DNA of 52,099 nt. Source: an uncultured Opitutia bacterium. Lineage in GTDB: Bacteria; Verrucomicrobiota; Verrucomicrobiia; Opitutales; JABJCN01. The translations under genes were made by a program, and so were the position numbers. Under the pieces are notes generated by a model, which ran no database searches, had not been told where the DNA came from, and worked only from the letters and a program-made list of their open reading frames with translations. Position 1 is the first letter of the stretch; each line of letters opens with the position of its first letter. Below are positions 16,489 to 24,274 of the stretch, piece by piece. The stretch covers positions 1-52,099 of the forward strand of contig CAJWSN010000001.1 in NCBI GenBank assembly GCA_913046175.1, read 5' to 3'.

Positions 16489-17568
16489 TCAGGAAACTTG
16501 AACGGGTGCCCCGCTCCGGGCAGATTGGTAGGTGGCGTCGATGATCTTCATCAACCCAAGGGCCTGTGCGGGTGTGTTGAGAGGCGCTTCCTCCCCGTTG
16601 ATGGTGCGAATAAAGTTTTCTGCGGAGCGAATACGCCCCATGTCCTCGCAGGTCTCCGTAACAATGCCGCGAGTCACGGAGTTGCCATTTTCCTGGACGT
16701 ATAGCTCACAGGTGTCGAGCGCGGTCTCATCAAGCCCGTCGATGCCAAAAAGCCGTTCCACTTTGCCGCCGGCCTTGCTTCCCTGAAAGACAACGGAGAC
16801 AACTTCACGGTGGTTCATTTCGGCCCAGGAATTGCGGAAGGTGAGTACTTGTCCGCTTTTGAAGCGTATCATGGCGTGGACCGCACTTTCGACGTCCGTG
16901 ACTCCGTCCGCCACATCGGGGATGCCCCATGGCCCCTTGAAGCCCTTGTCCTGAATAAAGTCATCAAATGTTTGCGCAAGCACCCACTCCGGCTCGGGAC
17001 AACCCATGAAGTAAAGGCCAAGGTCGAGCATGTGGAGAAGGTCAATCAGTGGCCCGCCGCCGGATAGTGCCCGGTTTGTGAACCAGCCGCCAAAGCCAGG
17101 GATGCCAGTTCTGCGAATCCACTGGCACTGGGCGGAGTTGATGGTGCCGATGTCGCCTGCCTGGATATAGTCCATCATGGCGTAGGACTCGGGCCTTGCG
17201 CGATTATTGAAATTGAACATGAGGACCTTGCCTGCCTGTTCGGCAACAGTCTTCATGTCCTGGACTTCATCTGCGTTTAGTGCCGGTGGTTTCTCACAGA
17301 AGGCATGCTTGCCTGCCTCCAGTGCCTGGATGACCAGGGGTTTGTGAAATTTATTGGGGGTGATCACAGTCACAGCGTCTATATCAGCGGTGGCCAGCAT
17401 TTTGCCAGGGTCATCGAATGCATCAGCACCATATTCCCTGGCGGCTTTTTCAGCAGCAGCAAAGTTCATGTCTGCGATGGCGGCGATTTCCGCGCCACCC
17501 TCGATGAATCCGGCGGCATGATACTGCATCATGCCGCCAGCGCCGATAACGCCTACTTTTACACTCAT
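16489..17568 (-). CDS. Gfo/Idh/MocA-family oxidoreductase
   Basis: First gene of the three-gene leftward sugar operon. The 359-residue protein begins MSVKVGVIGAGGMMQYH, a Rossmann dinucleotide loop, and has the canonical CEKPPALN motif at about residues 94-101 with the lysine that usually takes part in catalysis. The C-terminal domain carries GGGPLIDLLHMLDLGLYFMG with a conserved Asp and His. ATG at 17568 is chosen because the Rossmann fold starts there; a longer frame would add 15 low-complexity residues. It is only distantly similar to the operon's other dehydrogenase, so the two probably act on different steps. Confidence 0.9.
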   Translation of the reverse strand: MSVKVGVIGAGGMMQYHAAGFIEGGAEIAAIADMNFAAAEKAAREYGADAFDDPGKMLATADIDAVTVITPNKFHKPLVIQALEAGKHAFCEKPPALNADEVQDMKTVAEQAGKVLMFNFNNRARPESYAMMDYIQAGDIGTINSAQCQWIRRTGIPGFGGWFTNRALSGGGPLIDLLHMLDLGLYFMGCPEPEWVLAQTFDDFIQDKGFKGPWGIPDVADGVTDVESAVHAMIRFKSGQVLTFRNSWAEMNHREVVSVVFQGSKAGGKVERLFGIDGLDETALDTCELYVQENGNSVTRGIVTETCEDMGRIRSAENFIRTINGEEAPLNTPAQALGLMKIIDATYQSARSGAPVQVS

Positions 17569-17683
17569 AATTTTTGGGGAACTGGGATTGGAAAGGGTGG
17601 GTTGCCTTATCAAGGGGGACGGGTCAAATTAGGAACCGCATCTTATTAATCAATGGAAAAAACCGCCATTTGAAAACGCAGCC

Positions 17684-18484
17684 ATGCCCGAACTTGCCGA
17701 AGTCGAGTATTATCGAAAGTGCTGGAACCCAGGCCTGCGGCGCAAAGTGCAGGCTGTTCATTGCCATGGCGACAAGAGAATTTTTCGCGAGGTCCATGCC
17801 TCTACCCTGACCGCCGGCCTGGTTGGCAGAATCATGCGCGGCTCGGAGACCCACGGAAAGCAGATGCTGTTTCGTTTTTCCGGTGGGGCCTGTCTGGGCG
17901 TACACCTTGGAATGTCCGGCAACCTGTTTCACGCGAATGCAGGTCACGACCCCGGCAAACATGATCATCTTGTCATTTCCTTTGCCCGCGTTTCACTCGT
18001 TTTTCAGGACTACCGACAGTTTGGCCTGTTGAGATTTCATAATGGCCCAGGCCTGCCAAAGTGGTGGGACTCGCTCCCCCCGGGGGTCCTTGAGGAGGGA
18101 TTTGACCTGACGCGATTGAACAACGCCTTGCAGCGCCGCTCACGTTCCCCCCTGAAGGCGGCATTACTGGATCAGGCCTTTTTTCCCGGAATTGGTAACT
18201 GGATGGGGGATGAAATCCTGTGGCGGGCCGGGCTGCATCCGTCCATTTTGGCCGGGAATCTTGGTGACACCCAAATTCTTCAATTATTCAACAGGATCAA
18301 GGAGGTGTCGGCGGATGCCCTTCGTGTCATCGGGACGAATTGGGAGGATCCCCCACAATCCTGGCTTTTCCCCCATCGCTGGAAGGATGGCGGAACCTGC
18401 CCCCGTACTGGCACCCCCCTGGTCCGTGAACGCATCGGAGGACGGACAACCTGTTACAGCCTGGCGGCCCAACCCATGCCATAA
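17684..18484 (+). CDS. Fpg/Nei-family DNA glycosylase with a degenerate zinc finger
   Basis: A 266-residue base-excision repair glycosylase. The catalytic N-terminal Pro2-Glu3 is present (MPELAEVE), as are Lys59 in ETHGKQMLF, the VHLGMSGNL segment, and the helix-two-turn-helix region with PGIGNWMGDEILWRAGLHP. The C-terminal finger, normally four Cys, keeps only its first (C239); the second is Thr242, and the last two positions read Ser and Ala. The finger Arg254 (GGRTT) is kept. This fits the known 'zincless finger' subgroup. It probably removes oxidised bases, but substrate choice between Fpg and Nei types is not clear. Confidence 0.88.
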   Translation: MPELAEVEYYRKCWNPGLRRKVQAVHCHGDKRIFREVHASTLTAGLVGRIMRGSETHGKQMLFRFSGGACLGVHLGMSGNLFHANAGHDPGKHDHLVISFARVSLVFQDYRQFGLLRFHNGPGLPKWWDSLPPGVLEEGFDLTRLNNALQRRSRSPLKAALLDQAFFPGIGNWMGDEILWRAGLHPSILAGNLGDTQILQLFNRIKEVSADALRVIGTNWEDPPQSWLFPHRWKDGGTCPRTGTPLVRERIGGRTTCYSLAAQPMP

Positions 18485-18736
18485 CATCACCTCTCATTGG
18501 GCCAATGGCCATTCAGGGATTATTTGTTGCATGTTTCAAACGCGAATCATGAGGTGTCTCAGGCAGTTGGTCCCTGTTCTGGGAGGTTGAACGACCTGTC
18601 ATTCCATGCTGTTAACTCCGGCAGGGCCAGTCTGCTCGATTGCCGAGAGCCCTTTTAGGGAATTGCATTGTATCCGGCGCTACAAGCCATTTGTGGCCGA
18701 TTTCGGTGATCCATTGACCCCCCGGAAAAAACATAA

Positions 18737-18766
18737 GGCGCGCAACCTACCCCAAGGTTGCGCGCC
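18737..18766 (-). terminator. Strong hairpin, probable terminator of the minus-strand gene
   Basis: A perfect 12-base-pair inverted repeat (18737-18748 with 18755-18766) encloses a 6-base loop. Read on the minus strand it is followed by TTATGTTTTTT, a fair U-tract, so it can terminate the kinase-like gene that ends at 18974. It shares the 11-base string AACCTACCCCA with the neighbouring hairpin at 18785-18816. Confidence 0.6.
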
Positions 18767-18784
18767 ACTATGTATCATGAAGAA

Positions 18785-18816
18785 TTGTGCGAAACCTACC
18801 CCAGAATTTCGCACAA
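18785..18816 (+). terminator. Second hairpin with the same loop core, possible plus-strand terminator or small RNA element
   Basis: A perfect 10-base-pair stem (18785-18794 with 18807-18816) encloses a 12-base loop containing CCTACCCC. A run of ten T follows at 18829-18838, 12 bases after the stem, which is further than usual for an intrinsic terminator. The stem sequence differs completely from the hairpin at 18737-18766 while AACCTACCCCA is identical, which is unusual for two independent terminators. Confidence 0.45.
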
Positions 18817-18973
18817 AATGAACATCAATTTTTTTTTTCGTGGAACGCAAGAGGTTTCTATTTTCTATTCCCCTTGATTATATAAGAAATGAGACAGCCT
18901 TATCAGCCATGGCTTTAAGTGACTTGCCGCCATGAATCAGAACCCTTTCGTAGGGCCCAGGTTTTCAAAGGGG

Positions 18974-20032
18974 TCAAGATTGATTCTTGGAGGCAATGGT
19001 CAGTATCTCCGGTTCGTTGAGCATGGTGCCAATATTGTATAAAACAAGATCTCCCATGGTCCTGCATTTCAGAAAAACCTTGTTGTTGTGGAATTCAGCC
19101 AGTTCCCCCCGGAGTTGCTTGATTTTTTCTGGTGATGAAAGGTTTTCCTTGCACATGCACTCCATCAGTTGCTGCATCTGCTTCTGGGCTGAGTGATATC
19201 GGCGCCCGATTAGGGTACGCTCCTCAATCTGGTATTGCTCAATCGTATCCTTGTTCAGGCTCTGGGTACAAAGCTCGACGATCGGGTTGTTGCCCTTGAA
19301 GAATTGAGGCAGGTAAAAACTGCGATGACCCTCGTAGGACTGCTGGTCAAAGTCGATCGCACGCACACGGTACTGGATTTCCTCAAAATCCGGTGTCATG
19401 TCCACAATGTAATTGTAGGCGCGCATATCTCCGAGGAGGCGGATGAAGCACCGCTCGTTGAACTTCACAAACTCCTTGGCGATTCTTATTCGATTCAGGC
19501 CAAGGTGATCCTTGTAGCGCTTGATATATTCATCTCCCGGAATGCCGGCAATGTGTTCCTCCAGGAGTGTGCCCCGGTCAACGAGGAAATGCATGGCATT
19601 CGGAGACAGGATTTGTTCCAGCGCCAAACCATAAACCCGGGAGGCATCGGCACGCTTGATGTAGTAGTAATCATAGTTGTCGTTGAACTGGTTGATGATT
19701 CGAATGCGGAAAGGGCAGGAGTTGCCGAATGCGCAATAATCAATCCGGTCAACCATTAGATGCTCAACGGCAGAAAGGTCGCCGCCGGTTTTCAACAAAA
19801 TGTAGGTTTCAGCCAGGGTGCGGTTTAATTGCTCTATCTTTTGCGGATTATAAATGGGGTTTTCCCACAGGGTGTCCCGTTGCCTTTTGTCAAGCAGCGG
19901 GTAGGAACTTTCAAAATTGCAGAGTTCCTCGTAGGTCACCGGCAACTCCAGGTTCCTGCCATGTTTTTTGAGAAAACCGTCCAACTTCTTGCTAACGGGA
20001 AAGAACGGTTTGCGCTTGAGTTTGGTTTTCAC
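18974..20032 (-). CDS. Unrecognised protein with protein-kinase-like (aminoglycoside phosphotransferase-like) motifs
   Basis: I do not recognise this 352-residue family by name. Its order of motifs matches a kinase-like fold: a Lys in YYYIKRADAS (K126) as ATP-binding lysine, a Glu in GLALEQIL (E139), a hinge-like LLEEHIAGIPGD (156-167), a catalytic-loop-like LLGDMRAYNYIV with Asp202 and Asn207 at the exact D-x4-N spacing of GDLHPGN loops, and AIDFD (D227 or D229) at the metal-binding DFG position. An all-helical C-terminus follows. The start is GTG at 20032. There is no signal peptide. It stands alone between a terminator and a dehydrogenase gene. Kinase activity is inference. Confidence 0.6.
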   Translation of the reverse strand: MKTKLKRKPFFPVSKKLDGFLKKHGRNLELPVTYEELCNFESSYPLLDKRQRDTLWENPIYNPQKIEQLNRTLAETYILLKTGGDLSAVEHLMVDRIDYCAFGNSCPFRIRIINQFNDNYDYYYIKRADASRVYGLALEQILSPNAMHFLVDRGTLLEEHIAGIPGDEYIKRYKDHLGLNRIRIAKEFVKFNERCFIRLLGDMRAYNYIVDMTPDFEEIQYRVRAIDFDQQSYEGHRSFYLPQFFKGNNPIVELCTQSLNKDTIEQYQIEERTLIGRRYHSAQKQMQQLMECMCKENLSSPEKIKQLRGELAEFHNNKVFLKCRTMGDLVLYNIGTMLNEPEILTIASKNQS

Positions 20033-20097
20033 CTGGAGGGTCTGTGAGTGGTTTCTATTTGCAGGTCATGGATTCGCCTTCTGCCAAAAGCACCTTG

Positions 20098-21168
20098 TTA
20101 CTGCGCTTCATCTGCCATCTTTTGGGCAAGCATGGAAAGTTCTGCGGCCTTGAAGGCGTGCTTCTGTGTCATGGCGGTCTCCGTGCGGTGGAGGCAGTCA
20201 AGGATGAGCTGCCCAAAAAAAGGGAAGGCCACCCGGCCCTTGCACTCAATAAGCTTTTCCCCTTCGCCGTCGACCAGGAAAATCTTGTTCGACCCTTGTC
20301 GTGTGACATCACAATATTTCCTGACCTCCATGGTCCCTTTTGTCCCAACGACAAAAACCCGCCCGTCTCCCCAGAAACCTAGACCGTCCGGCGTGAACCA
20401 ATCAACACGACAGTAACAGGATGCGCCATTGTCGGCCGTGAGTGAAGCTTCACCGAAATCCTCCAGTCCGGGCTTGTCCGGAGATGCGAAATTTTCCACC
20501 CGGGCCAAGTTCACTCTGGCGTCCGAAGCCCCAGCATATGTCAGGAACTGTTCAAATTGATGGGAACCAATGTCTGTCAGTATCCCACCGTACTTTTCCT
20601 TCTCAAAAAACCAATCCGGCCTCTTGTCCCTGGAAAGCCTGTGGGGTGCCATGATGAGAACCTGTACCACATCCCCGACCGCCCCTTCCCTTATTAATTC
20701 CCCGGCGTGAAACCCCGCCTCCTGGTGAAGCCTTTCCGCGTAATAGACCATGTACTTGCGGCCGGTTGCCGCGACCTTTGCTTTTGCCTCCTCCAGTTGT
20801 GCCAGCGTGGTAAATGGGGACTTGTCCGTGAAATAATCCTTGCCGGCATCCAGCACTCGCATTCCAACGGGGCCGCGGTCACAGGGAATGGCCGCCGCCG
20901 CAACCAACTGAATCTCCCCATCGTCCAGTATTTGATCAAGGCTTTCTGCGGCCCTGGCCTGTGGAAAAGTCTCCTGGAAGGTACGTACTTTTTCCGGGTC
21001 CGGATCGTACACATATTTAATTTCTGCCCCGGCTTCCAGAAGACCATTGCATTGGCCGTAAATATGACCGTGGTCCAATTGCGCGGCTGCGAACTTGAAT
21101 TCTCCTGCTTGCACCACAGGCCTTGATTTCCCCTTTGGGGCGTAGTTCATGCCTTCTGCACGTGTCAT
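20098..21168 (-). CDS. Gfo/Idh/MocA-family oxidoreductase
   Basis: A 356-residue protein of the dehydrogenase superfamily. The N-terminal part is atypical: the dinucleotide loop reads AAAQLDHGHIYGQCNGLL instead of a GxGxxG loop, and the 'EKP' motif is TDKSPF. The C-terminal domain carries GGILTDIGSHQFEQFLTYAG, with the Asp and His expected at the active site. It starts with ATG at 21168, preceded by AAGGAAGG at good spacing. These features fit a divergent clade common in sugar-degrading Verrucomicrobiota and Planctomycetota. The substrate is unknown. It is separate from the 14.2-17.6 kb operon and divergent from the large coiled-coil gene. Confidence 0.85.
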   Translation of the reverse strand: MTRAEGMNYAPKGKSRPVVQAGEFKFAAAQLDHGHIYGQCNGLLEAGAEIKYVYDPDPEKVRTFQETFPQARAAESLDQILDDGEIQLVAAAAIPCDRGPVGMRVLDAGKDYFTDKSPFTTLAQLEEAKAKVAATGRKYMVYYAERLHQEAGFHAGELIREGAVGDVVQVLIMAPHRLSRDKRPDWFFEKEKYGGILTDIGSHQFEQFLTYAGASDARVNLARVENFASPDKPGLEDFGEASLTADNGASCYCRVDWFTPDGLGFWGDGRVFVVGTKGTMEVRKYCDVTRQGSNKIFLVDGEGEKLIECKGRVAFPFFGQLILDCLHRTETAMTQKHAFKAAELSMLAQKMADEAQ

Positions 21169-21433
21169 TAATAATACCTTCCTTTTGCTTGGGTCAATAT
21201 AGCCATTACGTTTTGAGTGATTATTTTGTCAAATCAAGGCAGGAGCTTGAATGCTTGCCTCTGATATTGAACATACACCGGTTTTGACTGTCTCTGTTGT
21301 TATAATCAAACGACCCAGAAAAAGCTTGCAATTTCTATACTTATTCACAATTGCTCACAACGAGGGTTCATTAACTCTTGGGCATTTTTGAGACAAACAA
21401 CGAGGATTTTTTTGTGAGGAAAGGACAGATAAT

Positions 21434-24271
21434 TTGTCAGCATATACTGTTTTAATTGGCTTCACCGCCTTGATGATTGCAGGCTGTGCGGGCTTTTTCA
21501 GCGTCATTGGCATAGCAGATCTTTTTGAGGGCAATTCGCCATGGATCAGGAATGCGGTGATTATAATGGCAGCGAGTCTGGAGGTGGGCAAGTTGGTGGC
21601 GGCCTCCTTTCTTTATCGATACTGGAAGAAAAGCAGCCTGGGACTGCGCACTTATTTATTTTCTGCAGTCCTTCTACTGGTGGCAATCACCTCGTTTGGC
21701 ATCTATGGTTTCCTTTCCAAGGCATTCCGCGATAATGATCTCAAGGTTGAGACCCTGCGCAACAACCTTGCTTCTCCTGAGGGGGAAATCGCATTGCTTG
21801 ATCAACAGGCCAAGGTCTTCCAGGGCGACATCCGGGTACAACAAGACAAGATAGCGGAACATCGGGCCAAGATCGGCGCCTACCAGACAAAGACTTCATC
21901 CCTGGAGGATAGAATCCTGGAGCGTGAGCAGAGAATCCAAACGATGGAGCAGCAAGTGGAGGCCCTGCGGAGGCAGACGCCCGATGCGGTGCCTGCGAAT
22001 GAGAAACATATCGCGGATGAGCGCGTGCGCCTGAAGGCGCTCATCGCACAGGTTCACCTACAAATTGATGATCGTGAGGATGCCAAGCTGCAGCTTGTTC
22101 AGGCATCAAACAGTGAAATTGCCAACTACCAGAAGCAGGCCCTCCTTGCCAATGAGCGGATGGTGGTGCTGGACAATGCAGTCAAAATCCTGACCGACAA
22201 GGGGCCTGGTGGGTTTCTCAAGAATGACTATGTAAAAAAAGGGGAGGAGCTGCGCCTCCAGCAAAAGCCTGAACGGGACGCCCTTCGTGCACATGTGGCC
22301 TCGCTCAATGAAAATATAAAGATTTCTCGCGACCGCCTTCAACAAAACCTTGCCCGCATCGATGTGCGCATCAAGGAACAGGAAGCTGACATCACTGCGC
22401 ACAATGCATCCATTGGCAGGCTTGCTGACAAGGCCAAGACCCTGGATGTCGAAGCCCAGCAGCAGCATGAGGCAAAAATCACCGTGGTGCTGGGAGAAAT
22501 GACCGGCGTGGAAAATGAAATTCGCGGCATCAAGGGTGAAGTGCAGACAATTGCCGCCGAGGTGCGCAAGGAGGAGGACCTCATCCTGAAGGCAGAGTAT
22601 GCCATTCAGGATAATGAGGCGGGAACCCTCAAGGCCGAAACCGGCAAGCGGAAGCCGGAGGCAGAGATTTCAGCAATCCTCACGCAGGTGGATCACACGG
22701 AGATCGGCGCCTTCAAGTTTATAGCGCGCGCATTTTTTCAAGACTCCATTGAGGCTGCGCGTGCGACTGGCGACAAGACTTTGGTGTGGCGTGCTGAAAC
22801 AAAGGCCATGGACAGCGTTGTCAAGTGGTTCATCCTTGTGATTGTCGTGGTTTTCGACCCGCTGGCGGTGACCCTGGTTGTTGCCTTCAACGTGGCGTTG
22901 ATCAAGGATGAAGTTAATAAAAAGGAGTTTTGGAAATTTGCTCTAAAGCCTGCCATGGCAGTGTTGATTCTCGGGCTGATACTTGGTGGTGGGTTTATGG
23001 TTCTGCAAAAAGGCGGCCTACAATGGGGTTCGTCAGAAGTGGACTCCAGTGTTGCAGAAGCCGGACAAAAGGAAAACCCCGACGCCACGCCGCTGGAGAA
23101 ATTTCGTCAGGCACTGTTCTCCCCGCAGAAAAAAGATGCCGGTTCCTCGATCCTGGCCGATGCACCACTTTATCAGCGGATTCCAGCGGATTCCGTATTT
23201 GTCATGACTTTTAGAAGTTTCGACAATGTCCTCGACAGCGCGGAATTCGTCGACCTGCTTAAACGTGGCCTGACCAGTTCCATTGCACCAAACCTTGCCC
23301 GGGAGCTCAAATTAATTTGTTCCGACCCGGCAGGATATGGCCTTGCCCGAGCACGCCCAGCGTTTTTCTTTTCCAAGTTTCCGCCGGGGGATGCCCCCAA
23401 GGGACCTGGTGCGATTGCCTCCTACCCGGCATCGGGTGTTTTGTTCAGTTTGGAGCGTCCTGGTTCCCTGGAGGTGCAGCTTGCCCATACACTCCTGGGA
23501 ACCATCGGTGGTCGCTGGAGGGTGGAAATTGACAACGGCTTCAAGGCCTTCTACCATCGCGACCGTCGATTGGCTGTGGCTTTTGATCAATCGGCCCTGG
23601 CCATTTACGAGGATCCGCTGGGCCAGCTTGGAGACGCAGGGCTTCGGGATGAAATCAAGAATCTTTTTTCCGGCAACGCACCCACCCTGGCTTCCAGCAA
23701 GACTTTCGTCCGACACATGCAGGCCCAATACGATCTGGGGCTCTGGTTTGACGGGACCGCCTTTTTCCGGGAGATGAATCGTGATGCCGCCGGTTCGCCT
23801 CTTTACGGCCGGCTTCGCAAGTTCCTGGATTTCCAGAGCACGTATGAAGTCACGTTTGACAAAGGTGTGGCAATGGTGGACGGCAGGTATTATTATCGTG
23901 AAAAGCGTTTGCTCGATGCAGGCATCTTGTCCCTTCGCTCTGCCTTGCAGGATATTCGACCTGGCGATGCCAACACCGCCCAGGATCAACTGATGCTCCT
24001 TTGCGTGGAGAAGTTGGATTTCACCAGTTTTTGCACCATACTCGAGAAGCCTGAGCCCTCAGAAAACAAATTTGTTAAGCTTCTTGGAGCCGATGAGGCG
24101 ATGGACAACGTTGTATTCTCCCGCAATGTGGACAGCCCATATGAAGGACGCTTTTCCCTGACCCTTGAATTGAAGGAAAAGAATCTCCACAGCCTGAGTG
24201 AAATTTCCGAACTTATTCAAAAATCCATGCAGCCGGAAGTCTCCAGTATCGAGACCAAGACCTCCAATTAA
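21434..24271 (+). CDS. Large coiled-coil membrane protein with a soluble C-terminal domain, function unknown
   Basis: The 945-residue protein has three N-terminal membrane helices (about 4-26, 40-62, 71-93), a very long Gln/Glu/Ala-rich coiled-coil (about 95-430), two more helices (about 462-485, containing VVFDPLAVTL, and 503-525), and a soluble domain (about 570-945) that starts RIPADSVFVMTF, a pattern like the DUF3352/DUF4836 class of surface proteins. From memory, the N-terminal helices, the GIYGFLSKA junction and the DPLAV helix resemble membrane proteins of marine T4-like phages; I could not check this. The start is TTG at 21434, after AGGAAAGGA; no ATG or GTG is available upstream in frame. 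The Trp-repeat lipoprotein begins 3 bases downstream. Confidence 0.8.
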   Translation: MSAYTVLIGFTALMIAGCAGFFSVIGIADLFEGNSPWIRNAVIIMAASLEVGKLVAASFLYRYWKKSSLGLRTYLFSAVLLLVAITSFGIYGFLSKAFRDNDLKVETLRNNLASPEGEIALLDQQAKVFQGDIRVQQDKIAEHRAKIGAYQTKTSSLEDRILEREQRIQTMEQQVEALRRQTPDAVPANEKHIADERVRLKALIAQVHLQIDDREDAKLQLVQASNSEIANYQKQALLANERMVVLDNAVKILTDKGPGGFLKNDYVKKGEELRLQQKPERDALRAHVASLNENIKISRDRLQQNLARIDVRIKEQEADITAHNASIGRLADKAKTLDVEAQQQHEAKITVVLGEMTGVENEIRGIKGEVQTIAAEVRKEEDLILKAEYAIQDNEAGTLKAETGKRKPEAEISAILTQVDHTEIGAFKFIARAFFQDSIEAARATGDKTLVWRAETKAMDSVVKWFILVIVVVFDPLAVTLVVAFNVALIKDEVNKKEFWKFALKPAMAVLILGLILGGGFMVLQKGGLQWGSSEVDSSVAEAGQKENPDATPLEKFRQALFSPQKKDAGSSILADAPLYQRIPADSVFVMTFRSFDNVLDSAEFVDLLKRGLTSSIAPNLARELKLICSDPAGYGLARARPAFFFSKFPPGDAPKGPGAIASYPASGVLFSLERPGSLEVQLAHTLLGTIGGRWRVEIDNGFKAFYHRDRRLAVAFDQSALAIYEDPLGQLGDAGLRDEIKNLFSGNAPTLASSKTFVRHMQAQYDLGLWFDGTAFFREMNRDAAGSPLYGRLRKFLDFQSTYEVTFDKGVAMVDGRYYYREKRLLDAGILSLRSALQDIRPGDANTAQDQLMLLCVEKLDFTSFCTILEKPEPSENKFVKLLGADEAMDNVVFSRNVDSPYEGRFSLTLELKEKNLHSLSEISELIQKSMQPEVSSIETKTSN

Positions 24272-24274
24272 TAC

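Larger units (their letters stand above)
18485..18973. other. 489-base intergenic region, no gene recognised
   Basis: This gap separates the convergent Fpg-like gene and the kinase-like gene. No frame with convincing coding features is seen. The left half (about 18485-18730) is of mixed composition with only weak local hairpins. The right half carries two strong hairpins (18737-18766 and 18785-18816), a run of ten T at 18829-18838 and an AT-rich tail. I compared it by eye with SRP RNA, tmRNA and 6S RNA signatures and saw no match. Confidence 0.5.

Noticed and set aside
18485..18736. A structured RNA such as 6S, SRP or tmRNA in the large gap
   Set aside because: No diagnostic sequence of these RNAs was found by eye, and only weak 4-5 bp local hairpins are present.
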